From contig JBEBBU010000062.1 in NCBI GenBank assembly GCA_041158225.1, forward strand, positions 1 through 21,483: a DNA stretch of 21,483 nucleotides, written 5' to 3'. Positions within the stretch are counted from its first letter, which is position 1; each line of letters opens with the position of its first letter. This DNA is from JBEBBU01 sp041158225 (GTDB taxonomy: Bacteria; Pseudomonadota; Gammaproteobacteria; Methylococcales; Methylococcaceae). This document shows positions 7,026 through 15,121 of the stretch, piece after piece. A model generated the notes under the pieces. That model was not told the origin of the DNA. It saw only the letters and a list, made by a program, of their open reading frames with translations, and did no database searches. Both the position numbers and the translations under genes were made by a program.

Positions 7026-7459
7026 CAGCTGACTACTTTGCCGCCGGCGGCTTCAATAAGTGACTTTGCACGCTCAGTCAGACGCAGACCCTGCACCGTA
7101 ACCGCACGATCAATCGAACCAGTAGCGATCACCTTGCAGCTTTTGACTCTGGCAGGAATCAGGTTATGACTCTTCAGATCAGCAAGGGTGATGGTATCAA
7201 GACTGAGCTTGCACATATTGGTCAGACTGATTTCAGCAACCCAGGCTTTCTTGGGCGAACGGAAACCCACCTTGGGCAGACGACGCTGCAACGGCATCTG
7301 GCCACCTTCAAAGCCTACCTTGTGGAATCCACCGGCGCGAGCCTTTTGACCTTTGTGACCCTTACCGCTGGTTTTACCAAGGGTCGAGCCTATACCGCGA
7401 CCGAGACGCTTCTTGTCAGGGCGACTGCCAGGTGCGGGAGATAATGAATTGAGATGCAT
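7025..7459 (-). CDS. rplO: 50S ribosomal protein L15
   Basis: L15 is a late-assembly large-subunit protein with a long, glycine- and lysine-rich N-terminal extension that penetrates 23S rRNA (KRLGRGIGSTLGKTSGKGHK, about 17-36), followed by a globular L15/L18e domain. Its 144 residues match E. coli. The stop overlaps the secY start by one base, and rpmD ends 2 nt before its ATG. It belongs to the spc block. Confidence 0.97.
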   Translation of the reverse strand: MHLNSLSPAPGSRPDKKRLGRGIGSTLGKTSGKGHKGQKARAGGFHKVGFEGGQMPLQRRLPKVGFRSPKKAWVAEISLTNMCKLSLDTITLADLKSHNLIPARVKSCKVIATGSIDRAVTVQGLRLTERAKSLIEAAGGKVVS

Positions 7460-7461
7460 GA

Positions 7462-7647
7462 TCAGACTTCCTCTACGCTCAACATATAGCGTACCTTGCT
7501 TACCATTCCACGGTTCTCGGGGGTATCCCTGACCTCAACAACATGGTGCATACGACGTATGCCCAAGCCCGTCAGGCACGCCTTATGACTGGCAAGACGA
7601 CCATTGCTGCTGCGAACCTGCTTCAGACGCAATAATTTTTGACTCAT
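7462..7647 (-). CDS. rpmD: 50S ribosomal protein L30
   Basis: L30 is a small large-subunit protein of 61 residues (E. coli 59), with the family core LKQVRSSNGRLASHKACLTG and GLGIRRMHHVV. Its ATG overlaps the rpsE TGA by four bases (ATGA), so it is translationally coupled to S5. The rpsE-rpmD-rplO order is the normal spc arrangement. Confidence 0.96.
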   Translation of the reverse strand: MSQKLLRLKQVRSSNGRLASHKACLTGLGIRRMHHVVEVRDTPENRGMVSKVRYMLSVEEV

Positions 7648-8168
7648 TTCTTTCCACCCAGTACTTCATCAACCGTCATGCCGCGCTTGGCAGCAATGTG
7701 GCGGGGATCTCTGGTCTCGGTAAGACCCTTGATGGTCGCACGAACCACATTGATCGGGTTATTGGTACCAATGCACTTTGCAAGTACATTGTGAATACCG
7801 ACAACTTCAAATACGGCTCGCATGGCACCACCGGCAATAATACCGGTACCTTCAGAGGCAGGCTGCATGAAAACCTTGGCGGCTCCGGTGGTGGTCACCA
7901 CGGAATGATGCAGGGTCTGACCATTAAGAGAGACTTTGCGCATGTTGCGGCGTGCCTGCTCCATGGATTTCTGGATGGCCACAGGGACTTCACGTGCCTT
8001 GCACAGGCCATAACCCACACGACCATTACCATCACCCACCACCGTGAGTGCGGTAAATCCGAACTGACGGCCGCCCTTGACTACCTTGGCCACACGGCGC
8101 ACAGCAACAAGCTTCTCCTGAAGCCCATCACTGTTGTTTCCACTCTGCTGCGAATTGACACTTGCCAT
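7644..8168 (-). CDS. rpsE: 30S ribosomal protein S5
   Basis: S5 is a small-subunit protein at the mRNA entry site, involved in decoding accuracy and mRNA unwinding. It has 174 residues. The N-terminal double-stranded RNA-binding domain includes the loop VVKGGRQFGFTA, with K31-G32-G33 corresponding to the loop altered in spectinomycin-resistant mutants; it looks wild type. The C-terminal domain has AKCIGTNNPINVVRAT. A short polar N-terminal extension (NSQQSGNNSDG) is poorly conserved. It lies 11 nt after rplR. Confidence 0.97.
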   Translation of the reverse strand: MASVNSQQSGNNSDGLQEKLVAVRRVAKVVKGGRQFGFTALTVVGDGNGRVGYGLCKAREVPVAIQKSMEQARRNMRKVSLNGQTLHHSVVTTTGAAKVFMQPASEGTGIIAGGAMRAVFEVVGIHNVLAKCIGTNNPINVVRATIKGLTETRDPRHIAAKRGMTVDEVLGGKK

Positions 8169-8179
8169 GAGAACCCCCC

Positions 8180-8533
8180 TTAGAACTGCAGACCCGCTTC
8201 ACGAGCGGCGTCAGCCAGCTCCTTGATGCGGCCATGATATTTGAAACCAGAACGGTCGAATGCTACGTGAGTAACGCCGGCAGCCAAAGCCCTCTCTGCG
8301 ATGGCCTTGCCAACCGCCTTGGCGGCATCCCGGTTACCCGTGTAATCAAGACCTTCTGCAACAGTCTTTTGCAGGGTTGAAGCTGCAGCCAGCACCGTCT
8401 GCCCATCAGGCGCAATAACCTGAGCGTAGATGTGCCTGGAGGTGCGATGAACCGTAAGACGGTTGGCACCATGGCCGCGGATGATATGCCGCGTTTTCGC
8501 AGCTCGTTGCAATCGTGACGCTTTTTTATCCAT
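8180..8533 (-). CDS. rplR: 50S ribosomal protein L18
   Basis: L18 binds 5S rRNA and helps dock it on the large subunit. The 117 residues match E. coli. Seen: the arginine/lysine-rich N-terminus and the conserved C-terminal ALAAGVTHVAFDRSGFKYHGR and ELADAAREAGLQF. It lies 9 nt after rplF, between L6 and S5 as in other spc operons. Confidence 0.97.
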   Translation of the reverse strand: MDKKASRLQRAAKTRHIIRGHGANRLTVHRTSRHIYAQVIAPDGQTVLAAASTLQKTVAEGLDYTGNRDAAKAVGKAIAERALAAGVTHVAFDRSGFKYHGRIKELADAAREAGLQF

Positions 8534-8542
8534 GGTATGACC

Positions 8543-9079
8543 TTATTTCTTCTTGGCTTCTTTGCGGATAATGACTTCATCCGCATAGCGTACACCCTTG
8601 CCTTTGTAAGGCTCTGGCGCACGATAAGCACGAATGTTGGCAGCAGCCTGACCGACAGCCTGCTTGTCGCAACCCCTGACAATGATATCGGTCTGGGACG
8701 GCGTCTCAATCGTGATGCCTTCAGGAGCAACGTACTCGATTGGATGGGAATACCCAAGGCTGAGCGCGAGCACACTAGGTGACTTGACCTGTGCACGATA
8801 ACCTACACCCACCATGGAAAGCTTACGCTCAAACCCCTGGCTTACACCATGCACCATATTGGCGATGGTGGCGCGCATGGTGCCAGCGAGTGCGTTCTGC
8901 CGTGCATTGCTACGGTCATAAACCACAGACAGCTGTGCATCCTCATGGGATACACTGATCACTGAAGGTATGGAAGCCTTCAGTTCGCCCTTAGCACCCT
9001 TGACAGTAATCTGACTGTCGTTGATGGTGACGTCCACCCCTTTGGGGACTGCTACGGGATTCTTTCCTATACGTGACAT
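8543..9079 (-). CDS. rplF: 50S ribosomal protein L6
   Basis: L6 is a large-subunit protein near the factor-binding site and the sarcin-ricin loop. It has 178 residues (E. coli 177), with the start MSRIGKNPVAVPKGV and the signature PEPYKGKGVRYADEVIIRKE near the C-terminus. Two repeated alpha/beta domains are expected from the family. It lies 17 nt after rpsH. Confidence 0.98.
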   Translation of the reverse strand: MSRIGKNPVAVPKGVDVTINDSQITVKGAKGELKASIPSVISVSHEDAQLSVVYDRSNARQNALAGTMRATIANMVHGVSQGFERKLSMVGVGYRAQVKSPSVLALSLGYSHPIEYVAPEGITIETPSQTDIIVRGCDKQAVGQAAANIRAYRAPEPYKGKGVRYADEVIIRKEAKKK

Positions 9080-9096
9080 ACTCTTACCTCACACAA

Positions 9097-9492
9097 TCAG
9101 GCAACCAGACAGAGCACTTCACCACCTTCTCCGATGGCGCGCGCTTTCCTGTCTGACATTACACCTTTGGATGTCGAAACGATGGCAATACCAAAACCAC
9201 CCATGATGCTGGGGATGGAATCCCTGTCACGATAGATCCGACGGCCAGGCTTGCTGACACGTGATATGGTTTCAATGACAGGCTGACCACGATAGTACTT
9301 GAGTTCTATACGGGTAAATGCCTTGCCATCTACGGTTTCATTACGGAATCCTGCGATATAGCCTTCGGTCTTGAGCACATCAAGCACAGAGGACTTAAGC
9401 TTGGACGCAGGTACCAGGACATCGGCCTTGCTTGCCATTTGCCCGTTACGGATTCTGGTTAGCAGGTCAGCTAACGGATCAGTCATACACAT
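9097..9492 (-). CDS. rpsH: 30S ribosomal protein S8
   Basis: S8 is a primary 16S rRNA binding protein (central domain) and, in E. coli, the translational repressor of the spc operon. It has 131 residues, opening MCMTDPLADLLTRIRNGQ and ending GGEVLCLVA. The first ATG was chosen because GGAG lies 7 nt upstream and the family normally begins two residues before the second Met. A 35-nt gap separates it from rpsN. Confidence 0.97.
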   Translation of the reverse strand: MCMTDPLADLLTRIRNGQMASKADVLVPASKLKSSVLDVLKTEGYIAGFRNETVDGKAFTRIELKYYRGQPVIETISRVSKPGRRIYRDRDSIPSIMGGFGIAIVSTSKGVMSDRKARAIGEGGEVLCLVA

Positions 9493-9527
9493 GGTTTAAC
9501 TCCAATAATTCTTCAGGTGCCTGTGGA

Positions 9528-9833
9528 TTACCAGCTGGCTTTCACAACACCGGGGACATCGCCGCGCATTACGCACTCACGGAGCTTGTTTCTGCCAAGA
9601 CCGAACTTGCGATAATAGCCGTGTGGCCTGCCTGTTAACTGACACCTGTTACGCTGACGGGTTACAGCGCTGTCACGGGGCAATTTCTGCAGCGCAATGA
9701 CCGCTGCTTCTTTGTCTTCATCACTAGCCGTGACACTTACGATAACCGCCTTGAGTTCGGCTCTCTTGACTGCGTGGCGCTGCTGAAGCTTTTCACGCTT
9801 GACTTCGCGCGCTACCATGGATTTCTTGGCCAT
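9528..9833 (-). CDS. rpsN: 30S ribosomal protein S14 (zinc-free form)
   Basis: S14 is a small-subunit head protein close to the tRNA sites. At 101 residues it is the long form typical of proteobacteria. Only C64 and C87 are present, without the paired CxxC motifs of the short zinc-binding version, so it needs no zinc. The conserved core is RNRCQLTGRPHGYYRKFGL, and the C-terminus is KASW. It lies 15 nt after rplE. Confidence 0.97.
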   Translation of the reverse strand: MAKKSMVAREVKREKLQQRHAVKRAELKAVIVSVTASDEDKEAAVIALQKLPRDSAVTRQRNRCQLTGRPHGYYRKFGLGRNKLRECVMRGDVPGVVKASW

Positions 9834-9848
9834 AAGTAAACCTGAACC

Positions 9849-10388
9849 TCAAGTACGGAAAGGAAATTTGAACGCCTCAAGCAACGCACGTGCTTCGGCA
9901 TCGGTTTTGGCAGTAGTGGATATCGTGATATCCATACCTCTCAGGGCATCAATCTTGTCATAGTCAATTTCAGGAAAGATGATCTGTTCCTTGACGCCCA
10001 TGGAATAATTGCCGCGACCGTCAAATGAACGCGGACTCAGACCGCGAAAATCACGGATACGCGGGATAGAGATGCTGATCAGACGATCAAAAAACTCATA
10101 CATGCGCTCGCTGCGCAGGGTAACCTTGCAACCTACTGGCATACCCTCGCGGATCTTGAATCCAGCGATGGATTTGCGTGCAAAGGTAATCACAGGCTTC
10201 TGGCCTGCAATCTTCTGCATGTCTTCAACAGCATTCTGCAGAATCTTCTTGTCAGCGACTGCTTCACCAACACCCATGTTGAGGGTAATCTTGCTCAGTC
10301 GTGGCACTTCCATCACGGACTTGTATTCAAACCGCGTACGAAGCTCGCCAATGATTGTATCTTTGTAAATCTGTTTTAGCCTAGCCAT
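9849..10388 (-). CDS. rplE: 50S ribosomal protein L5
   Basis: L5 binds 5S rRNA, forms the central protuberance and touches the P-site tRNA and the S13 bridge. Its 179 residues match E. coli. Seen: YKDTIIGELRTRF at the start, KITLNMGVGEA, RDFRGLSPRSFDGRGNYSMG and the end EAFKFPFRT. In E. coli the S8 target for spc regulation lies around the rplX-rplE junction; I could not confirm an equivalent structure in the 14-nt gap here. Confidence 0.98.
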   Translation of the reverse strand: MARLKQIYKDTIIGELRTRFEYKSVMEVPRLSKITLNMGVGEAVADKKILQNAVEDMQKIAGQKPVITFARKSIAGFKIREGMPVGCKVTLRSERMYEFFDRLISISIPRIRDFRGLSPRSFDGRGNYSMGVKEQIIFPEIDYDKIDALRGMDITISTTAKTDAEARALLEAFKFPFRT

Positions 10389-10402
10389 GTCTCATCCAGA
10401 AT

Positions 10403-10720
10403 CTAAGCGTCAATCAGTTCGTTAGTAGATTTGTAGTAACGTACCTTTCGACCATCAGCCAATAAACGGAATCCAACCCGGTCAGCTTTCTGTGTTGACG
10501 GATTGAATACAGCCACATTGGACACATGTATTGGCATTGTCTTTTCAACAATACCACCTGTTATATTGCGGGCAGGCATCGGTCTCTGATGCTTGCGCGC
10601 CTGGTTAATACCTTCGACAAGTACGCGCTGGTCATCAACGACATTGATGATGGCGCCGCGCTTACCCTTGTCCTTACCCGTAATGACAACCACTTGGTCG
10701 CCTTTTTTGATTCTACGCAT
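10403..10720 (-). CDS. rplX: 50S ribosomal protein L24
   Basis: L24 is an assembly-initiator protein of the large subunit with a KOW domain near the N-terminus (KKGDQVVVITGKDKGKRG, about 5-22). It has 105 residues (E. coli 104). It lies 11 nt after rplN and 14 nt before rplE, in standard spc order. Confidence 0.97.
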   Translation of the reverse strand: MRRIKKGDQVVVITGKDKGKRGAIINVVDDQRVLVEGINQARKHQRPMPARNITGGIVEKTMPIHVSNVAVFNPSTQKADRVGFRLLADGRKVRYYKSTNELIDA

Positions 10721-10731
10721 GCTTCTACCTC

Positions 10732-11100
10732 TTACAGCACTTCAGGCGCCAGAGAAATGATCTTCATGAATTTCTCAGAACGTAATTCACGTGTGACGGG
10801 TCCGAAGATACGGGTACCAAGAGGCTGATGCTGGTTGTTAAGAATAACAGCCGCATTACCATCAAAACGGATAAGCGAACCATCAGAACGACGCACACCC
10901 TTGCGGGTACGGACAACGACAGCGTTGTACACTTCGCCCTTCTTGACGCGACCACGAGGTATCGCAGATTTCACGCTAACCTTGATAATGTCACCAATGC
11001 CGGCATAGCGGCGCTTGGAACCCCCGAGGACCTTAATACACATGACTTGTCTGGCGCCACTGTTGTCAGCCACATCCAGGCAGGTCTGCATCTGAATCAT
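10732..11100 (-). CDS. rplN: 50S ribosomal protein L14
   Basis: L14 is a large-subunit interface protein that forms a bridge to 16S rRNA. It has 122 residues (E. coli 123). Clear blocks are LDVADNSGARQVMCIKVLGG and the end RSEKFMKIISLAPEVL. The first ATG is supported by AGGAG 8 nt upstream. The 41-nt gap to rpsQ is where spc begins in E. coli, but I see no promoter in it. Confidence 0.98.
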   Translation of the reverse strand: MIQMQTCLDVADNSGARQVMCIKVLGGSKRRYAGIGDIIKVSVKSAIPRGRVKKGEVYNAVVVRTRKGVRRSDGSLIRFDGNAAVILNNQHQPLGTRIFGPVTRELRSEKFMKIISLAPEVL

Positions 11101-11141
11101 TGTCTCATCTCCTAGCTAGACGGTATCAAAACCGGTATGTG

Positions 11142-11399
11142 CTATACAGCGCGTTCCACGATACTCGCCAAACGCCAGGTCTTTTTCTTGGAGACAGGAC
11201 GCGTTGCGGTCACCGTAATGACATCACCGATGTTGCACTCGTTATTTTCGTCGTGAGCAACCATCTTGGTCGTGCGACGTATGTATTTCCCATAAACAGG
11301 ATGTGGAACCAGCCTTTCGACTGCGAATACCACAGACTTGTCCATTTTATTGGAAACCACCCTGCCCGTCATGGTACGGGCCGCTTTATTTTCACTCAT
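11142..11399 (-). CDS. rpsQ: 30S ribosomal protein S17
   Basis: S17 is a small-subunit primary binding protein with an OB fold, needed for early assembly of the 16S 5' domain. It has 85 residues (E. coli 84). Recognisable parts are RTMTGRVVSNKMDKSVVFAVER and HPVYGKYIRRTTK. It is the last gene of the S10 block and lies 5 nt after rpmC. Confidence 0.97.
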   Translation of the reverse strand: MSENKAARTMTGRVVSNKMDKSVVFAVERLVPHPVYGKYIRRTTKMVAHDENNECNIGDVITVTATRPVSKKKTWRLASIVERAV

Positions 11400-11404
11400 G
11401 TTAC

Positions 11405-11596
11405 TTAGCCTCGAGCCTTCTCAGACAGCACGAGGTTGACCCGTGCGATGTCTTTGCGGTTCAACCCTATCAGATGAGACTTGCTCAACTGGTTTGTCGC
11501 CTTCTGCATACGCAGGGTGAAAGCCTCCCGATGCAGCTCCAGTAATTGCGCCTTCAGTTCATCGACTGACTTGGCTCTCAATTCACTCGCTTTCAT
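11405..11596 (-). CDS. rpmC: 50S ribosomal protein L29
   Basis: L29 is a two-helix protein of 63 residues (same as E. coli) at the exit tunnel next to L23, part of the docking site for trigger factor and SRP. It opens MKASELRAKSVDELKAQLLE. Its ATG shares a base with the rplP TAA, giving coupled translation. Confidence 0.96.
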   Translation of the reverse strand: MKASELRAKSVDELKAQLLELHREAFTLRMQKATNQLSKSHLIGLNRKDIARVNLVLSEKARG

Positions 11597-12009
11597 TACA
11601 TTATAGTCCTTTGAGCGAAGGTTGTTTTCAGAGGCAACTTCGCCGCCGCAAGCTGGAAGGCTTCACGCGCCAGTTCCTGACTCACACCTTCAAGTTCATA
11701 CAGCATAGTGCCTGGTTTAATTTCAGCAACCCAGTATTCTACACTACCTTTGCCACTTCCCATACGAACTTCGAGTGGTTTGCGCGTAATAGGCTTGTCC
11801 GGGAACACGCGGATCCAGATTTTTCCACCGCGCTTGACATGGCGGGAAATGGCACGACGTGCGGATTCGATCTGACGCGCAGTAATACGACCGCGCTCGG
11901 TGGCCTTCAGGCCAAACTCACCGAAGGAAACCTGGCTTCCAGCCAGTGCGAGCCCGGTATTACGGCCCTTGTGCTGTTTCCTGTACTTAGTACGTTTTGG
12001 TTGCAACAT
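11596..12009 (-). CDS. rplP: 50S ribosomal protein L16
   Basis: L16 is a large-subunit protein that helps position the aminoacyl-tRNA arm near the peptidyl transferase centre. It has 137 residues (E. coli 136), opening MLQPKRTKYRKQHKGRNTG, with IWIRVFPDKPITRKPLEVRM and GSGKGSVEYWVA. It lies 18 nt after rpsC and overlaps rpmC by one base. Confidence 0.98.
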   Translation of the reverse strand: MLQPKRTKYRKQHKGRNTGLALAGSQVSFGEFGLKATERGRITARQIESARRAISRHVKRGGKIWIRVFPDKPITRKPLEVRMGSGKGSVEYWVAEIKPGTMLYELEGVSQELAREAFQLAAAKLPLKTTFAQRTIM

Positions 12010-12027
12010 GCTAAACCACCTCTACAA

Positions 12028-12705
12028 CTAGGCTTCAGCCGAAGCGCGAGTCTTACCGTCGGCTCCGACATTGGCATTGGCGAAAACTTCGCCCTTGAAA
12101 ATCCAGACCTTGACGCCGATCACACCATAGGTGGTGTGAGCTTCAGCAAATCCATAATCAATATCAGCACGGAAAGTATGAAGCGGAACACGGCCTTCGC
12201 GATACCATTCGGTACGGGCAATTTCAGCTCCGTTAAGCCGGCCGGCGACGCTGATCTTGATACCTTCAGCGCCAAGACGCAGCGTATTCTGTACCGCACG
12301 CTTCATGGCACGACGGAACATGATGCGCTTTTCAAGCTGCTGCGCCACACCTTCGGCAACCAGCTGGGCATCCAGCTCAGGCTTGCGGATTTCTTCAACA
12401 CTCAGCTGTACCGGAACGCCCATCATGCCGGAAACATGACGGCGCAGAACATCGATTTCCTCACCCTTCTTGCCGATCACCAGCCCTGGACGGGCGGTAT
12501 GGAGGGTAATCTGCGCGTTATTGGCAAGGCGGTTAATCTGGATCCTGCTGATGGAGGCATGTCCAAGCTTCTTCTTGAGAAATGCACGAACACGCAGATC
12601 ATTGTAGAGAAACTCAGGATAAACCTTACTGTTGGCAAACCAGCGCGATGTCCAGTCCTTGATATAGCCTAACCGGATACCGGTAGGATGTACTTTTTGG
12701 CCCAT
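12028..12705 (-). CDS. rpsC: 30S ribosomal protein S3
   Basis: S3 is a small-subunit head protein at the mRNA entry channel. It has 225 residues (E. coli 233). The N-terminal MGQKVHPTGIRLGYIKDW, a type II KH domain with the GKKG loop (78-81), and the S3 C-terminal domain (GAEIARTEWYREGRVPLHTF) are present. It starts with ATG, 17 nt after rplV. Confidence 0.98.
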   Translation of the reverse strand: MGQKVHPTGIRLGYIKDWTSRWFANSKVYPEFLYNDLRVRAFLKKKLGHASISRIQINRLANNAQITLHTARPGLVIGKKGEEIDVLRRHVSGMMGVPVQLSVEEIRKPELDAQLVAEGVAQQLEKRIMFRRAMKRAVQNTLRLGAEGIKISVAGRLNGAEIARTEWYREGRVPLHTFRADIDYGFAEAHTTYGVIGVKVWIFKGEVFANANVGADGKTRASAEA

Positions 12706-12722
12706 TGCAATATGCCTTTCTT

Positions 12723-13055
12723 CTACCTGTCTGACAATTTAACCGTGATGTGCGCGGTGCGCTTCACGATGCGATTTGCGCGGCCTTTGGCACGCGCGCC
12801 CATGCGCTTCAGCACAGGACCTTCATCAATAAAGATGGTTTTTACACGCAGGTCATCTACGTCAGCACCATCATTATGCTCAGCATTGGCAATGGCTGAT
12901 TCCAGCACTTTTTTTACCAGTTGAGCAGCTTTCTTGTTGCTGAAGGTCAGGATGTCCATGGCTTTGGCTACATGCAGACCACGGATCTGGTCAGCGACCA
13001 GCCTGCACTTCTGCGGTGAAATCCGCGCCGATCTGTACTTGGATAATGCTTCCAT
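12723..13055 (-). CDS. rplV: 50S ribosomal protein L22
   Basis: L22 lines the peptide exit tunnel with a long beta-hairpin and contacts all 23S rRNA domains. The chosen start gives 110 residues, the same as E. coli, from MEALSKYRSARISPQ to HITVKLSDR. The frame is open further upstream and an adjacent ATG lies at 13058, but AGGA sits 6 nt before the chosen ATG and upstream residues lack family similarity. The tunnel hairpin tip (KRMGARAKGRANRI) is complete, without the deletions seen in macrolide-resistant mutants. Confidence 0.95.
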   Translation of the reverse strand: MEALSKYRSARISPQKCRLVADQIRGLHVAKAMDILTFSNKKAAQLVKKVLESAIANAEHNDGADVDDLRVKTIFIDEGPVLKRMGARAKGRANRIVKRTAHITVKLSDR

Positions 13056-13068
13056 CATTGATCCTGCC

Positions 13069-13341
13069 TTACTTGCTCTTCTTGTCAGCCACATGACCCT
13101 TATAAGTACGGGTCGGGGCGAACTCACCCAGCTTGTGTCCGACCATATTGTCGGAGACAAGCACGGGCACATGCTGTTTGCCATTATGCACGGCAATGGT
13201 CAGACCAATCATTTCGGGAATGACCATGGAACGACGTGACCAGGTCTTGATAGGACGCTTGGAACTGGAAGCCAGAACCTCAGTCACTTTTTTCACAAGA
13301 TGATGGTCGATGAATGGGCCTTTTTTTATCGAACGTGGCAC
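13069..13341 (-). CDS. rpsS: 30S ribosomal protein S19
   Basis: S19 pairs with S13 in the small-subunit head and contacts tRNA. It has 90 residues, with PRSIKKGPFIDHHLVKKV, RRSMVIPEMIGLTIAVHNGK and VGHKLGEFAPTRTY. The start codon is GTG, not ATG; it is supported by GAGAGG 7 nt upstream and by the family N-terminus. It lies 17 nt after rplB and 13 nt before rplV. Confidence 0.97.
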   Translation of the reverse strand: MPRSIKKGPFIDHHLVKKVTEVLASSSKRPIKTWSRRSMVIPEMIGLTIAVHNGKQHVPVLVSDNMVGHKLGEFAPTRTYKGHVADKKSK

Positions 13342-13358
13342 AACACTACCTCTCTATA

Positions 13359-14186
13359 TTATTTGGACTTACGGCCACGAATGATCAGGCCGCTAGTGCG
13401 CTTGTTGGTACGGGTCTTGTAACCCTTGGTCGGCGTACCCCATGGAGACACAGGATGACGACCACCCGACGTGCGCCCTTCACCACCACCATGTGGATGA
13501 TCCACAGGATTCATGGCAACACCGCGAACGGTAGGTCTGACACCACGCCAGCGCTTTGCACCGGCCTTGCCCAGAGAGCGCAGGTTATGTTCAGAGTTCG
13601 ACACTTCACCGATTACCGCACGGCAATCGATCAGCAGTCGACGCATTTCGCCAGAACGCATACGCACGGTAGCGTAGGCGCCTTCCTTGGCAACCAGTTG
13701 CAGCGAAGTACCGGCACTGCGAGCATACTGCGCGCCTTTGCCTGGCTTGCCTTCTACACAGTGGACAACAGAACCCACTGGAATATTACGCAGGGGCAGG
13801 CTGTTACCTGGCTTGATCGGTGCGAATTCGCCAGATACAACCTCACTACCTTCTTTCAGACCCTTGGGTGCAATGATGTAGCGACGTTCACCATCAGGGT
13901 AAAGAATCAGTGCAATATGAGCCGTCCTGTTGGGGTCATACTCAAGGCGCTCTACCTTGCCGACGATATCAAACTTGTTACGCTTGAAATCGATCAACCG
14001 GTAGTGCTGCTTGTGACCACCACCCTTGTGACGGGTTGTAATGCGACCCTGGTTATTACGACCAGAATGCTTCTTCTGTTTTTCAAGCAGTGGCGCATAG
14101 GGTGCGCCCTTGTGCAGCTCGGGCGTACGAACCCGGATGACAAACCGCGATCCTGCAGAAGTCGGTTTTTGTTTGATAAGAGCCAT
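13359..14186 (-). CDS. rplB: 50S ribosomal protein L2
   Basis: L2 is one of the most conserved ribosomal proteins, needed for subunit joining and for the peptidyl transferase region. It has 275 residues (E. coli 273). The core RNNQGRITTRHKGGGHKQHY (43-62) and the signature VDHPHGGGEGR, with H230 corresponding to the critical E. coli H229, are intact. It lies 28 nt after rplW. Confidence 0.98.
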   Translation of the reverse strand: MALIKQKPTSAGSRFVIRVRTPELHKGAPYAPLLEKQKKHSGRNNQGRITTRHKGGGHKQHYRLIDFKRNKFDIVGKVERLEYDPNRTAHIALILYPDGERRYIIAPKGLKEGSEVVSGEFAPIKPGNSLPLRNIPVGSVVHCVEGKPGKGAQYARSAGTSLQLVAKEGAYATVRMRSGEMRRLLIDCRAVIGEVSNSEHNLRSLGKAGAKRWRGVRPTVRGVAMNPVDHPHGGGEGRTSGGRHPVSPWGTPTKGYKTRTNKRTSGLIIRGRKSK

Positions 14187-14214
14187 AATCTTGATCTTCG
14201 CTTATGTTCGCCGA

Positions 14215-14505
14215 TTAACCATTACCGAGATCGATGGTGAAATCAGGCTTCAGCTTCACATACGCCTTCTTCCAGTCCGACCTGCGTCCCATGACACGAC
14301 CCACACGCTTGTCTTTGCCACCGACATTGACAATGCGTACTGAATCAACTTTTACACTGAACATCAGTTCAACTGCATTCTTGACCTGCACCCTGTTGGC
14401 ACCGGATACCACACGGAACACATAATAGTTGTTCTGCTGCATGCGAGCGGTTTTCTCAGAGACGACAGGCGCCTGCAAGGTACGCATCAAATCAATCTTG
14501 TTCAT
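14215..14505 (-). CDS. rplW: 50S ribosomal protein L23
   Basis: L23 sits at the tunnel exit and is the main docking point for trigger factor and SRP. It has 96 residues (E. coli 100), with LQAPVVSEKTARMQQNNYYVF and VGGKDKRVGRVMGRRSDWKK. Its ATG overlaps the rplD TGA by four bases (ATGA), so the two are translationally coupled. Confidence 0.97.
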   Translation of the reverse strand: MNKIDLMRTLQAPVVSEKTARMQQNNYYVFRVVSGANRVQVKNAVELMFSVKVDSVRIVNVGGKDKRVGRVMGRRSDWKKAYVKLKPDFTIDLGNG

Positions 14506-15110
14506 GACAGACGTCCTTCCAGCTTGCGGACTGCTTCAGTGGTCAGGATCACGCGCTCTGCATGAACGAGATCCATTGGATTAAGCGAATCCGGAGTATT
14601 GACAGATACGTGATACAGATTGCGCGAAGCCAGCGCCAGATTCAGCGTCAGCTCATGACTCAGGATCACGGTGTAACCGCTATCATCACCCAGCCTGGCA
14701 AGAAGATCGCGTGTTCTGGGGGTTTCAGGCAGGATCGTATCATCAACGACCAGACGATCCTGGCGCAGCAGCTCGGAGAAAATGGAGCGCACAGCTGCGC
14801 GGTACATTTTCTTGTTCAGCTTCTGTTCATAGTTGCGGTTGCGGGCAGCAAAGGTTACACCGCCAGCACGCCACAACGGGCTGCGGCTGGTACCTGCGCG
14901 GGCGCGGCCAGAACCCTTCTGTTTCCATGGCTTGCGACCACCACCACGCACTTCGGCGCGGGTCTTCTGCTTGACTGTACCTGAACGGCCAGCCGCGGCA
15001 TAAGCCACAACGAGCTGATGCACAAGCGATTCATTGAAGTCATTGCCAAATACCGCAGGTGAAACTTCCAGCGAAGCTCCTGCCTTGGCTTGAGGTATAT
15101 TCAGACTCAT
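14502..15110 (-). CDS. rplD: 50S ribosomal protein L4
   Basis: L4 extends a loop into the exit tunnel (TRAEVRGGGRKPWKQKGSGR) and, in E. coli, represses the S10 operon through a leader RNA. The chosen start gives 202 residues (E. coli 201), from MSLNIPQAKAG. An ATG five codons upstream (15125) overlaps the rplC stop, but AGGGGA 6 nt before the 15110 ATG and family length favour the downstream start. Because no S10 leader exists here (tuf-rpsJ gap of 7 nt), E. coli-style L4 control is unlikely. Confidence 0.94.
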   Translation of the reverse strand: MSLNIPQAKAGASLEVSPAVFGNDFNESLVHQLVVAYAAAGRSGTVKQKTRAEVRGGGRKPWKQKGSGRARAGTSRSPLWRAGGVTFAARNRNYEQKLNKKMYRAAVRSIFSELLRQDRLVVDDTILPETPRTRDLLARLGDDSGYTVILSHELTLNLALASRNLYHVSVNTPDSLNPMDLVHAERVILTTEAVRKLEGRLS

Positions 15111-15121
15111 GTCGTTTCCCC

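Noticed and set aside
11101..11141. Promoter or hairpin in the rpsQ-rplN gap, where spc starts in E. coli
   Set aside because: There is only a short direct repeat (CGGTAT twice); no -35/-10 pair and no stable stem.
11611..12672. A 353-codon open frame on the plus strand across rplP and rpsC
   Set aside because: It is antisense to two conserved ribosomal genes and has no recognisable domain.
13056..13196. N-terminal extension of L22
   Set aside because: It overlaps the end of rpsS and lacks family similarity; the 13055 start gives the usual 110 residues.
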